Positions 54,201 through 64,000 are shown, counted from the stretch's first letter. The stretch: 64,000 nucleotides of DNA from Parvibaculaceae bacterium (GCA_028283765.1 JAPWJY010000007.1:62001-126000); one strand, 5' to 3'. Program-made: numbers and translations. The notes: generated by a model not told the origin, from the letters alone.

Positions 54201-57200
54201 CCGCTGCCGCCGATGTCGAAACCGGGCGGTGCCGGTACCGAAATATCAAGACCGAGTTCGGTGTCGCCGCCGCCGCTGACGACTTCTCTGACATTGCCGC
54301 CACCATCGTCTCCGGCGCCGAGGGTGACTGTCAGCTCCGGAGAATCGGCCACACCGACAACCTCGATATTGGCTGTCTGCGAGACATTGTTGGTGCCGTC
54401 CGTCACATCGTAGCTGATCGTGACATCGCCCTTGAAATCAGGCGATGGCGTGTAGGTATAATTGCCGTGCTCGTCGGGTCCGGAAAGTGTGCCGTCACCC
54501 TCGTTCACCACCACATTGGCAATGCCAAGCCCATCAGAATCGGAACTGCCCGCAAGTAGCTGATCCTCCGAGATGGTGATCGTCCCGTCCTCATTCATCG
54601 TGAACTGAGGCGCATCTCCAACTTCGGGCGGAAGGTTTTCCTCGGGGCCAGGTTTGCCGGTGTCCGCGTCACCATCCGTATCGGCATCGGCATCTGCGTC
54701 TGCGTCAGCATCGCCGTCTGCATCTCTCAACCGCATCTGCATCAGAGTCAGCGTCTGCATCAGCATCAGCGTCAGAGTCGGCATCGCCGTCAGCGTCGGC
54801 GTCCGCATCAGCGTCTGAGTCGGCGTCAGCATCAGCATCAGAGTCACCGTCTGCGTCAGCATCAGCATCAGCATCAGCGTCTGCGTCAGAGTCGGCATCG
54901 CCGTCAGCGTCGGCGTCCGCGTCCGCGTCAGCATCAGCGTCCGCATCCGCATCTGCGTCTGCGTCAGCATCGCCGTCTGCATCTGCGTCAGAGTCAGCAT
55001 CTGCATCAGCGTCGGCGTCCGCATCTGAGTCGGCGTCAGCATCAGCATCAGAGTCACCGTCTGCGTCAGAATCGGCATCTGCGTCTGCATCAGCATCAGA
55101 GTCAGCATCGCCGTCGGCGTCCGCGTCCGCGTCACCATCTGCGTCAGAGTCGGCATCTGCGTCAGAGTCGGCATCGCCGTCAGCGTCGGCGTCCGCGTCT
55201 GCATCAGCGTCCGCATCCGCATCTGCGTCTGCATCAGCATCAGAGTCAGCATCACCGTCGGCGTCCGCGTCCGCGTCAGCATCGGCGTCCGCGTCCGCGT
55301 CCGCGTCTGCATCAGCGTCCGCATCCGCATCGGCATCTGCGTCTGCATCAGCATCAGAGTCAGCATCGCCGTCGGCGTCCGCGTCAGCATCGGCGTCTGC
55401 GTCAGCATCGGCATCAGCATCAGCATCAGCGTCTGCGTCAGAGTCGGCATCGCCGTCAGCGTCTGCATCAGCGTCCGCATCCGCATCGGCATCTGCGTCT
55501 GCATCAGCATCAGAGTCAGCATCACCGTCGGCGTCCGCGTCAGCATCGGCGTCCGCGTCCGCATCAGAGTCACCGTCTGCGTCAGCATCGGCATCAGCAT
55601 CAGCGTCTGCGTCAGAGTCGGCATCGCCGTCAGCGTCAGCGTCGGCGTCCGCGTCTGCATCAGCGTCCGCATCCGCATCGGCATCTGCGTCTGCATCAGC
55701 ATCAGAGTCAGCATCGCCGTCGGCGTCCGCGTCCGCGTCACCATCTGCGTCAGAGTCGGCATCTGCGTCAGAGTCGGCATCGCCGTCAGCGTCGGCATCC
55801 GCGTCTGCATCAGCGTCCGCATCCGCATCTGCGTCTGCATCAGCATCAGAGTCAGCATCACCGTCGGCGTCCGCGTCAGCATCGGCGTCCGCGTCCGCGT
55901 CCGCATCAGAGTCACCGTCTGCGTCAGCATCAGAGTCACCGTCTGCGTCAGCATCAGAGTCACCGTCTGCGTCAGCATCGGCATCAGCGTCTGCGTCAGA
56001 GTCGGCATCGCCGTCAGCGTCTGCATCAGCGTCCGCATCCGCATCCGCATCTGCGTCTGCATCAGCATCAGAGTCAGCATCAGCATCAGAGTCAGCATCA
56101 CCGTCGGCGTCCGCGTCAGCATCGGCGTCCGCGTCCGCATCAGAGTCACCGTCTGCGTCAGCATCGGCATCAGCATCAGCGTCTGCGTCAGAGTCGGCAT
56201 CGCCGTCACCATCGGCATCCGCATCTGCGTCAGAGTCGGCATCGCCGTCGGCGTCCGCATCAGCGTCACCATCGGCATCAGCATCTGAGTCACCGTCTGC
56301 ATCTGCGTCAGCATCAGCATCAGCATCAGCATCAGCATCAGCATCAGCATCAGCATCAGCATCAGCATCAGCATCAGCATCAGCATCAGCATCAGCATCA
56401 GCATCGGTGTCAGAGTCAGCATCGCCGTCGGCGTCCGCATCAGCATCTGCATCTGAGTCACCGTCTGCATCTGCGTCAGAGTCAGCATCGGCGTCAGCGT
56501 CGGCATCAGCATCAGCGTCACCATCGGTGTCCGCGTCAGCATCTGCATCTGAGTCACCGTCTGCATCAGCATCTGCATCTGCATCTGCGTCAGAATCAGC
56601 ATCAGCATCAGCATCTGAGTCATCGTCTGCGTCAGCATCGCCGTCTGCATCTGCGTCAGAGTCAGCATCGGCGTCAGCGTCTGAGTCAGCATCGCCGTCA
56701 GCGTCGGCGTCCGCATCAGCATCAGCGTCCGCATCAGAGTCACCGTCTGCGTCAGCATCGGCATCAGCATCAGCGTCTGCGTCAGAGTCGGCATCGCCGT
56801 CACCATCGGCATCCGCATCTGCGTCAGAGTCGGCATCGCCGTCACCATCGGCATCCGCATCTGCGTCAGAGTCGGCATCGCCGTCGGCGTCCGCATCAGC
56901 GTCACCATCGGCATCAGCATCTGAGTCACCGTCTGCGTCAGAGCATCGCCGTCTGCATCTGCGTCAGAGTCGGCATCGCCGTCAGCGTCGGCGTCCGCAT
57001 CAGCATCGCCGTCTGCATCTGCGTCAGAGTCAGCATCGGTGTCCGCGTCAGCATCTGCATCTGCATCTGCGTCAGCATCAGCATCACCATCGGTGTCAGA
57101 GTCAGCATCGCCGTCGGCGTCCGCATCAGCATCTGAGTCACCGTCTGCATCTGCATCTGCGTCAGAGTCAGCATCGGCGTCAGCGTCAGCATCCGCATCA

Positions 57201-58676
57201 GCGTCACCATCGGCATCAGCATCAGCATCAGCATCAGCATCAGCATCAGCATCAGCATCAGCATCGGCGTCCGCGTCGGCATCGCCGTCGGCGTCCGCGT
57301 CCGCATCAGCGTCACCATCGGCATCAGCATCAGCATCACCATCGGCATCAGCGTCGGCGTCCGCGTCCGCATCAGCATCGCCGTCTGCATCTGCGTCAGA
57401 GTCAGCATCAGCATCAGCATCAGCATCAGCGTCACCATCGGCATCGGCATCAGCATCAGCGTCTGCGTCAGCATCGCCGTCTGCGTCAGCATCGCCGTCT
57501 GCATCTGCGTCAGAATCGGCATCCGCATCAGCGTCTGAGTCAGCATCGCCGTCCGCATCCGCATCCGCATCGGCGTCCGCATCAGCATCAGAGTCACCGT
57601 CTGCATCTGCATCTGCATCAGCATCTGCGTCAGAGTCAGCATCGCCGTCGGCGTCTGCATCGGCATCCGTCATCGCCATCGGCGCGTCAGCATCGGCAGT
57701 CTGCGTCCCATCAGAGTCACCGTCAGCGTCGCATCAGCATCTGCATCAGCGTCTGCATCAGCGTCACCGTCTGCGTCAGCATCAGAGTCAGCGTCGCCGT
57801 CGGCATCAGAGTCTGAGTCAGCATCAGCATCGCCATCAGAGTCTGCATCGGCATCCGCATCGCCATCGGCGTCTGAATCAGCATCCGCGTCAGCGTCACC
57901 GTCAGCATCAGAGTCACCGTCTGCATCAGCATCAGCATCGCCATCAGCGTCTGAGTCAGCATCCGCATCAGAGTCTGAGTCAGCATCAGCATCAGCATCG
58001 CCATCAGAGTCTGCATCGGCATCCGCATCGCCATCGGCGTCTGATCAGCATCCGCGTCAGAGTCACCGTCTGCATCAGCATCTGAGTCAGCGTCAGCATC
58101 AGCATCAGCATCTGAGTCACCGTCTGCATCAGCGTCGGCATCCGAATCTGAGTCGGCGTCCGCATCAGCATCCGCATCGGCGTCAGCATCGGCATCAGCA
58201 TCGTCCCCGCCTCCACCACCACCTCCAGGCGAACGCTCTTCCTGGCCGCCGGGTTGGTTGGTATCCCCACCTTCCATTTCTGGGCGCGCGGTATTGGATA
58301 TCAGGGCTTCGTTGCCTGACGCGGGCTGGAAGGGGTCGATGGATGAGGCTGGGTAACCAGCTTGGGGCGGTTGGGCTTCGCCGGGGTGGTCGAGGGATGG
58401 TTCGGCGTTGCCGGCGGCCGGGCCTTCTGTGCCGCCTGGGCCGTCCGGCAGGGGAGAAAGATCGCCCGGTTCGGGGAGATTCAGATTGGCGTCGTGAACG
58501 TCATTGCCCTGAGATGGACGGATCTCGCCATCCGGACCGAAATCCCAGCCGATGGGCGTGTCCTCGTCGGCTTTGGGTGGCTGGCCGATCGGTTTTTCGA
58601 CAGCCTTGCGCAACTCCTCGTCGGGCGGTTTTCTATCACCTCCACTTCCATTTCCGCCTCGGGGTGACCTGGCCAT
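51209..58676 (-). CDS. giant secreted Asp-rich RTX-like adhesin (type I secretion substrate), with apparent frame shifts
   Basis: One gene of about 2,490 codons is read from 58676 down to 51209. The N-terminal part (58676-58206, about 157 residues) is Pro/Gly-rich with no signal peptide, followed by a Gly run. Next is a tract of about 1,180 residues in which every second residue is Asp (54662-58205). Then come a cadherin-like/VCBS domain (about 54330-54630), RTX Ca-binding repeats such as [20 protein letters not shown] (about 53640-54215), an Ala/Thr/Asp-rich linker, a CBM2-like domain (about 52110-52470) and an acidic, His-rich C-terminus. The frame changes four times, near 58044, 57730, 56940 and 54730, by one-base-equivalent steps, all inside the tract. 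The flanking parts are in good order, so the gene looks real. GGAG lies before the start, 13 bases after hlyD. It should be exported by the HlyD and ABC proteins encoded upstream. Confidence 0.8.
54662..58205 (-). repeat. hexanucleotide-based Asp-X repeat tract
   Basis: About 3.5 kb is made of six-base units (GAY plus a second codon) that encode Asp-Ala, Asp-Ser, Asp-Gly and a few Asp-Thr dipeptides. Longer units also recur, such as [11 protein letters not shown]. Codons vary (GCT, GCG, GCA, GCC for Ala), so the protein pattern is kept more strictly than the DNA. Because the unit is two codons long, whole-unit slippage changes length without changing frame. The other strand gives long Ser-Ala open frames by chance. 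Confidence 0.95.
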
Positions 58677-58689
58677 GGGCTGCTCCGCC

Positions 58690-60051
58690 TCAACGTTCCC
58701 GGAACGCCGTATCGAGGGTCAGGAAAACGGGCTTCAGCAGATATTGGAAGATGGTCTTCCGGCCGGTAAGGATCGTTGCCTCGCCAGTCATCCCGGGTGT
58801 GAGCACATGGCTCTTGTCTGTGCCCACATAAAACCGGTCCAGTGCGATTTCGACCAGGATGTAGGGTGCCTGGTCAGGCGCATCCTGCGTGTTCGAGGCG
58901 GCGATTCGCGTCACCTTGCCATGCACCGTGCCGAAGCGGCTAAAATCGAAGGCATCGGATTTTACGGCCACGTTCTGGCCGAGCTTGACGAAACCGATGT
59001 CGCGCGGGGAGACATGTGCCCGCATCAGCACGCCGCCTTCCAGCGGCACAATTTCTGCCACCGTGCCGCCCGGCGGGATCACTGTGCCAGCCAACGTTTC
59101 GGAGATCTTCTGGACGATCCCGGCCACCGGCGAATGCACGTCAATGTCCTGCGAGCGGGCGCTATAGGCGGCCCGGGTGGCCTTGAGCTGGTTCATCTGG
59201 GTCAGCAATTGCGCCTGCTGGTCGCGGGCGTCTGCGGCGGATTTCGCCTTGGCCGCCGCGCGTTCGGCCTCAAGCCGCTTGATCCGTGCCTGATGCTGGG
59301 CTGGCGCCGCGGCGAGCTGGGTATAGGTCCGCTCGATCTGCGCCGTGTCTTCCTGGGTCTGGGCGATGCGATTGCGGGCGACGAAACCTCTGGCGGCACC
59401 GTCCTGCATGCGCTTCAACACTTCGTTGGCAGCGTTCCGGCTCTCACGCGCGGCAGGCAGTTCGCTTTGCGCCGCAGCCAGAGCAGTCTGCTCCTCGTCA
59501 ATCTGGCGGTCACTCTGGTCAATGATCCGGTCCAGTTCGAGTTGTTGCTGCTGATAGAGATTCTGCGCGTCGAGAACCGTGTCGGGATAGCTCGCGACCC
59601 AGGGCGTGAAATTGGGCGTACGGCCCGAGGCAAAGGCATCCAGCCGCTCGATATTAACCTGCAGATAGGCCATCTGGATATTGGACTGCTGGATGTCGCG
59701 CAGCAGATTGGTCGCCTTGAACCGCGCGATCACCTGACCTCGACGGACATGATCGCCATTCTGGGACAGTACCGCTTCCACCGCGCCGCCCTCTGCGGTC
59801 TGGATCACCTGCGTGTGTCGCACAGGGACAAATTCGCCACGCGCGCGCGCCACTTCCTCCACGGGAATCACCAGCGACAGGAACAGCAGCACGAGATGGA
59901 TCGCGACGATGCCGATCAGCAGGCCACGAACCTTTCGCGTCACCTGGATATAATCGATGTCGTCGCCAATCAGGATCGCAGGCCGACGTTCCAGCCCGAT
60001 CGCGGTGGTGATGCTTTTGCCAAGCTCGGCAAGGGAGGTCTGTGCGTCCAA
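58690..60051 (-). CDS. HlyD family type I secretion membrane fusion protein
   Basis: This 453-residue adaptor has one N-terminal transmembrane helix (about residues 41-63, GLLIGIVAIHLVLLFLSLVI), a biotinyl-lipoyl-like half (GEFVPVRHTQVIQTAEGGAV), a long coiled-coil hairpin (about residues 140-310) and a C-terminal HlyD beta-barrel part (VHSPVAGIVQKISETLAGTV, and GMTGEATILTGRKTIFQYLL at the end). The start is TTG 60051 with AAGGA eight bases before it; no ATG is available nearby. It links the ABC exporter to an outer-membrane TolC-like channel, for which no gene is visible here. Confidence 0.92.
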   Translation of the reverse strand: MDAQTSLAELGKSITTAIGLERRPAILIGDDIDYIQVTRKVRGLLIGIVAIHLVLLFLSLVIPVEEVARARGEFVPVRHTQVIQTAEGGAVEAVLSQNGDHVRRGQVIARFKATNLLRDIQQSNIQMAYLQVNIERLDAFASGRTPNFTPWVASYPDTVLDAQNLYQQQQLELDRIIDQSDRQIDEEQTALAAAQSELPAARESRNAANEVLKRMQDGAARGFVARNRIAQTQEDTAQIERTYTQLAAAPAQHQARIKRLEAERAAAKAKSAADARDQQAQLLTQMNQLKATRAAYSARSQDIDVHSPVAGIVQKISETLAGTVIPPGGTVAEIVPLEGGVLMRAHVSPRDIGFVKLGQNVAVKSDAFDFSRFGTVHGKVTRIAASNTQDAPDQAPYILVEIALDRFYVGTDKSHVLTPGMTGEATILTGRKTIFQYLLKPVFLTLDTAFRER

Positions 60052-60061
60052 GGGCCAATCC

Positions 60062-62260
60062 TTATCCTGTCTTGCTTTCGGGCCGCAGGGTAGGGCCGAA
60101 ATGGCGGACGCTGCCGCGTTCGAGGAGCAGCATCTGGTCGCTGTCCTGTATATGCTTGATGGAATAGGGCGCCCAGATGACGGTCGTGCGGCCCCGGATG
60201 GAATCGAGATAGGCGGCTATCCGTTCATCCCACATCGGATCGCCGTCCAACCCCACGCCGTCGAGCAGAAGGATGGCCGGCCTGCCAAGAGTGGCCGCGA
60301 TAAAGGCGACGATATAGCGCAACCGGGCTTCCGCCTGGTTGTCGTTGAAGGGATTAAGCTCGCGGTCGAGCAGGGAGCCGCCCTGGCAGGCAAGGGCGGG
60401 CAAGGTTTGCCAGTCCATCCCAAGCACCTGCTCGAATGCGCTCCAGGCCTCGTCGTCGCTCAGGGCCGGCACGCGCAACTGCAGATATTCCCGTACGGTG
60501 ATCGGCAACGCCGGGACGACCTGCGGCACATAGCCGATCCAGGCGCGATATTCGGTGACGTCGAACTGGCGGATGTCGCGCCCATTGATCAGCACGCGGC
60601 CCGATTGCGGCCGGCGCAGCCCGGCGAGGCATTCCAGCAAGGCCGTTTTGCCACCGGCGTTGGGGCCGACCACGGCTACGCGCTGTCCCGTCGGAACCGA
60701 GAAGGTGACGCCGGACAGCGCTGCCTCGAGATCGGAAGAAGGCCGGTAATATAGCCGGTCGGTCGCGACGGTGGCGCTCATCAGGCCGAAGGGACTGGAA
60801 ATCTCGACGCCGGGGCGCTCGCTGGGGGTGGCCATCAGCCGGTCGACCTGGCCTACGGCGCTGCGCACCTGCCGCAGACGCACCAGAGAGCCGAAAGCCT
60901 GTTGCGCGGGCGTGACGATGCGCCAGATCAGCATCATGCTTGCCACCAGCCCGCCAGCTTGCATCGCTCCTTGCAGCACAAAGAACACCCCGGTGCACAT
61001 CGTCGCCAACACAGTGAACCGGCCCAGCACGTGCCCGACCGCCTGGGCCCGGGCCAGCGCGATGGCATAGTCGCGGTTGCGGGCCGCTGACTCCCGGGCC
61101 AGGTCGGCAAAGCGGTTGAGCCACTGGGTGCCGGCACCGGCGTGCTGGAAGGCGTCGACCGCCATCAGCGCCGCCCTGGCATGCTCCTCCACCTTGCCGG
61201 CAGCGACACCGGCGGCGCTGGCCTTGCTGGAAATGTAGTCGGCAGTCGGAATCGCGAGCGCGCTGAACAGAAGCAGCGACAGGATGGGTACGATCACCAG
61301 CCAGCCGCTGAGCAGGGCGATCGCCAGCAGGAAGATCACGAGGAAAGGATAGTCGATCAGATAGGTGCCGCCCGCACCCGTCAGGAACTGACGCGCATTT
61401 TCAAAGCTGCGCATGCGGATGACATTGTTGAGAATGCCCATCCGCGCCGTGGTGTCCATCGGAAAGCTGAGCATCTTGCGCATGGTCACCATGCCGATTC
61501 GCGTCCCGGCCCAGCGACTCAAGTCCGACATCGCCGACTGTCGCCCGATCCTGAGCACCCAGCCCGCGGCGGCTGCAATGAAGGCGAGCAGTGCGACGCC
61601 CCACAGCGTGGAGGTCGTGCCGGAAGGAATCACCACGGAATAGACCTGCATGGTGTAAAGCGAGACACTGACCGCCAGCAGATTGATGAACCCGCTGATC
61701 GCCAGCACGGCGAACAGCTGATCGCGCATCCGCTCGAACAGGTTGCGAAACCAGTTGGGCCGCGCTTCATTGGCGGGATGAAAGGCAGGATCGCGTTCGA
61801 CGGCAAGAATCCGGTCGCCGACCGTTGGGGTGAAGCTGGCGTCGCCATGCTCGGTCCACCACAGGTCGGTGCCATAGGGTTGGCCGAGATAAACTGCGAT
61901 CCCCCCGGCATGCGTGACCAGGCTGCCGGCGCGCAGGCGCATGGTATCGGTGAGATCGCCACGCGCGAACAGCTCCCGGGCGCGAAAGCCCAGATCGGCG
62001 AGTAGCCGCTCGAGTAGTTCCGGGGTTAAAGGAGTATCGGGTGGTGGCAGCAGTGCGGCCAGGTTGCGTCCCGTGCCGGTCCAGCCGATCGCGATCAACA
62101 TCGGCGGCAGGACGACGGCAAGCGGCGACCGGGTCCGCCGTTGTTCACCGATGACTTCGGCCAGCCGGTCCAGCCAGACCGCCTCACTCCAGCTAGCCTG
62201 CTCCTGCGGCTGGACATTGGCCAGCAGGGCGGCCTGGCTTTCGGGGGTCTGATCAGCCAT
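60062..62260 (-). CDS. type I secretion ABC transporter subunit B (Walker A intact, other motifs degenerate)
   Basis: This 732-residue protein has an N-terminal soluble domain of about 180 residues that resembles a C39-like domain without the catalytic Cys, five or six transmembrane helices, and a C-terminal nucleotide-binding domain. Walker A is complete (VVGPNAGGKTALLE) and the Q-loop is IGYVPQ. The signature is replaced by FNDNQAEARLRYI, Walker B reads AILLLDGVG with Gly in place of the catalytic Glu, and the H-loop His is missing (TTVIWAPYS). It should therefore bind ATP but needs a partner for the signature. The start overlaps the end of subunit A by 8 bases. Confidence 0.85.
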   Translation of the reverse strand: MADQTPESQAALLANVQPQEQASWSEAVWLDRLAEVIGEQRRTRSPLAVVLPPMLIAIGWTGTGRNLAALLPPPDTPLTPELLERLLADLGFRARELFARGDLTDTMRLRAGSLVTHAGGIAVYLGQPYGTDLWWTEHGDASFTPTVGDRILAVERDPAFHPANEARPNWFRNLFERMRDQLFAVLAISGFINLLAVSVSLYTMQVYSVVIPSGTTSTLWGVALLAFIAAAAGWVLRIGRQSAMSDLSRWAGTRIGMVTMRKMLSFPMDTTARMGILNNVIRMRSFENARQFLTGAGGTYLIDYPFLVIFLLAIALLSGWLVIVPILSLLLFSALAIPTADYISSKASAAGVAAGKVEEHARAALMAVDAFQHAGAGTQWLNRFADLARESAARNRDYAIALARAQAVGHVLGRFTVLATMCTGVFFVLQGAMQAGGLVASMMLIWRIVTPAQQAFGSLVRLRQVRSAVGQVDRLMATPSERPGVEISSPFGLMSATVATDRLYYRPSSDLEAALSGVTFSVPTGQRVAVVGPNAGGKTALLECLAGLRRPQSGRVLINGRDIRQFDVTEYRAWIGYVPQVVPALPITVREYLQLRVPALSDDEAWSAFEQVLGMDWQTLPALACQGGSLLDRELNPFNDNQAEARLRYIVAFIAATLGRPAILLLDGVGLDGDPMWDERIAAYLDSIRGRTTVIWAPYSIKHIQDSDQMLLLERGSVRHFGPTLRPESKTG

Positions 62261-63857
62261 GCACCACCCGTCTTTCGATCCGCACCGTCTGGTCGGCAAG
62301 CTCCAGCATGGTCGGATTGTTCGAGCAGATCAGGATGGTGATATGGCCTTTCAACTGCCGCAATACTTCCATCAGGCGCTTCGTCCCGTCGAGATCAAGC
62401 GCGCCGCCGATGTGATCGAGGCAGAGGATCGCCGGACGACGGACCAATGCGCGGATCAGCCCGATCCTGACAGTCAGACCCTGGCTGACGATTTCCGCAC
62501 CGACCGCACCGACCGGCGTCATAAGGCCGTCGGGCAGGCTGTCCACAAAGGAATCAAGGCCCAGGCGCTGGGCCATGCGCAGTGCATCAGGCTCATATTG
62601 TGGGCTGAACAGGGTGAGATTGTCGAGCAGCGTGCCAGTGACGAGAGGGGTTGTGGCGTTGGCCAACGCAATGTGGTGCTTGAGGCTCACACTGTCATAA
62701 GCGATGCCGGGCAGGCCATCATAACTCACCGTCAGGCCGAGCGCGTCGTCGAGCCGGGCGACGGCATGAAGCACGGCGGTCTCGGTCAGGGGATCGGGGG
62801 CGTCGATCCGCACGATACGGCCGAACGGGATCGTGGCTTCCCCGCCGGCGACGGCCTCTCCGGCAAGCCGGATTTCGCCGCCCGTGAACATGCGTTCGCC
62901 GCTTCCTTGCCATAGCGGGGCCAGCGGCAGGGACAGGACTTCTTCGATCTTCTGTTCGGCTTCATTGCGCCGGGAGCGCTGATTGAGATAGGAAAAGGCG
63001 CTCATCGCCGGCGCGATGGAGCGGCCGGCGATGAGCGAGCAGGCAGCCAGCCCGCCGGTCGTCAGGGTGCCATCGATGATCATGCCGGCGCCGAACCCGA
63101 CGATCAGAATCGTGGAAAGCTGCCCCAGCAGATGCCCGTTCTCGCGAATGAGGGTAGCGCTGCTGTCCTGCCGTGCGTGGGTTTCCAGCGTCTCGGCCAC
63201 AGCATCGCGATATTGCCGCGTCATGATTGCTTCGGCGGCCATCGTCTTGACCTCGACAATGCCGCCGAAAATACCCCAAAGCAGGCTGCGCTGGTGGATT
63301 TCCGCCGCATTGACCTCCTGGGCGACCTCCATCGCCGAGCGGCTGACATAATAGGCCGCGGCCAGTGCCGCGATGGTGAGCAGGAAGGGAATCAGAGCCA
63401 GCCAGCCGCCGATATAACCGATAAGCGCGATGTAAATGACGACGAAGGGTAGCTCGTGCAGCCCGGCTGCGGCGCTGCCGGTCCAGTTGTCCCGTGCGGC
63501 AGTCACCGCGCGCAAGGCATCGGACAGCACCGGCGTGCCCAGCCCGTGAACGTGCCGGCTTTCGGACTGCATCACATGGTTCAGCACACGCAGCGTCATC
63601 CGCGATTCGAAGACCGCGCCGATGTTCGCAAACAGGATGGAACGCCCATATCGCAGGACGGCTTCGCCGATGATGGCCAGCAGAACGCCAAAGCCCAGCA
63701 AAAAAGTGGTGGCATAAGCCTGGTTGGGAATGAGCCGGTCATAGGCCTGGACCAGAGCCAAAGGCACCGCAAGCGACAAAATATGTGCACTGAAGGAGGC
63801 TACCACAGCCATGGGAGTGATCCCCCGGTGCTTTACCTCTTCCTCGATCAGCAACAT
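62253..63857 (-). CDS. type I secretion ABC transporter subunit A (pseudo-ATPase lacking Walker A)
   Basis: This 534-residue protein has an ABC transporter membrane domain with about six helices and a C-terminal nucleotide-binding fold with several lost motifs. Where Walker A should be, the text is RIDAPDPLTETAVLHAVA with no GK(S/T). The signature is EIVSQGLTVRIGLIRAL, close to the normal pattern. Walker B is AILCLDHIGGALD with His instead of Glu, and the H-loop His is replaced by Asn (ILICSNNPTM). The start at 63857 has GAGGAG upstream. With subunit B it should form a heterodimer in which the only possible ATP site joins Walker A of B with the signature of A. Confidence 0.85.
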   Translation of the reverse strand: MLLIEEEVKHRGITPMAVVASFSAHILSLAVPLALVQAYDRLIPNQAYATTFLLGFGVLLAIIGEAVLRYGRSILFANIGAVFESRMTLRVLNHVMQSESRHVHGLGTPVLSDALRAVTAARDNWTGSAAAGLHELPFVVIYIALIGYIGGWLALIPFLLTIAALAAAYYVSRSAMEVAQEVNAAEIHQRSLLWGIFGGIVEVKTMAAEAIMTRQYRDAVAETLETHARQDSSATLIRENGHLLGQLSTILIVGFGAGMIIDGTLTTGGLAACSLIAGRSIAPAMSAFSYLNQRSRRNEAEQKIEEVLSLPLAPLWQGSGERMFTGGEIRLAGEAVAGGEATIPFGRIVRIDAPDPLTETAVLHAVARLDDALGLTVSYDGLPGIAYDSVSLKHHIALANATTPLVTGTLLDNLTLFSPQYEPDALRMAQRLGLDSFVDSLPDGLMTPVGAVGAEIVSQGLTVRIGLIRALVRRPAILCLDHIGGALDLDGTKRLMEVLRQLKGHITILICSNNPTMLELADQTVRIERRVVHG

Positions 63858-64000
63858 CGGTATACGTCTCCTCGCGACTCCGGCGATCCAAACATAATGC
63901 AAAAAAGCTTATCGGGATGAAATATATCTGTCTGTGTACGGGACTTGGATTGTTCAGATCATGCGGAATGGTGTCGCCATCGGCCTGATTTCCGGCAAGC
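63858..64000 (-). promoter_or_regulatory. probable promoter region of the type I secretion operon
   Basis: The right end of the window lies upstream of the first gene of the minus-strand secretion operon. It is AT-richer than its surroundings (63890-63930), in keeping with a promoter. I see no certain -35/-10 pair and no gene on either strand. Confidence 0.35.

Noticed and set aside
57667-57730. Further frame shifts in the irregular patch near the upper part of the tract
   Set aside because: Read in the same frame as the units below it, the patch gives a stop-free linker ([14 protein letters not shown] between Asp-X units), so no extra shift is needed between 57730 and 56941.
56407-58085. 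Long plus-strand open frames rich in Ser-Ala (SASASAS) and Arg/His, 56407-57816 and 57039-58085
   Set aside because: They are the other-strand reading of the Asp-X repeat tract. The six-base unit has no stop codons in most frames, and no ribosome binding site or flanking domain supports them.
54662-58205. CRISPR array or satellite repeat
   Set aside because: The period is 6 bases with no fixed repeat-spacer pattern, and the unit encodes Asp-X dipeptides joined to protein domains on both sides.

Overview
The window is high-G+C bacterial DNA that reads as an alphaproteobacterial chromosome. Signs of this are the gor, gltX and cimA types, the phosphatidylserine-type lipid genes, the two CurA-like reductases and the many acyl-CoA dehydrogenases. 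I cannot name the genus. I see no rRNA, tRNA, CRISPR array, insertion sequence or origin.

Layout. 1-3405: the end of a polyamine-type ABC importer operon (ATPase tail, two permeases) with a class III aminotransferase, then a DeoR regulator. 4335-11758: a catabolic island with two TetR regulators and one MerR regulator, two acyl-CoA dehydrogenases, an SDR, a Zn-alcohol dehydrogenase and an APH-type kinase. Three of these genes match the core of a 4-hydroxyacyl-CoA pathway (LvaA/LvaC/LvaD, ACAD10/11 type). Two near-perfect operator palindromes sit in its divergent promoters. 11762-20433: an M14-like hydrolase, gabD, rpiA, gor, a brnTA toxin-antitoxin pair, an RNA methyltransferase and two tandem CurA-like reductases. 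20784-31027: nadE, gltX, an isoleucine-rich leader peptide in front of a frameshifted cimA, a LOG-family protein, a LysM protein, a frameshifted Atm1-type ABC exporter, and psd-pssA.

31028-36671: a phosphate uptake locus with two pstS genes that share a 25-bp upstream element, then pstCAB without phoU. 36681-46878: a proline iminopeptidase gene, a LuxR solo with the plant-responsive-type substitutions (Met and Trp at the LuxR W57 and Y61 positions), a complete peptide ABC importer, an isochorismatase-like hydrolase and an APC permease. The pip and importer promoters share a 20-bp lux-box-like element and a TARCCT -10 box at the same spacing, which suggests one plant-signal regulon. 46952-50907: lysS, an FMN glutamate-synthase-like protein and OsmC.

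51209-63857 (minus strand): a type I secretion locus. It encodes two ABC subunits with complementary degenerate ATPase motifs, an HlyD adaptor and a giant substrate of about 2,490 codons. The substrate carries an Asp-X tract of about 1,180 residues, a cadherin-like domain, RTX repeats and a CBM2-like domain. The tract contains four apparent frame shifts. Together with those in cimA and the Atm1-type gene they raise the possibility of sequencing indels.
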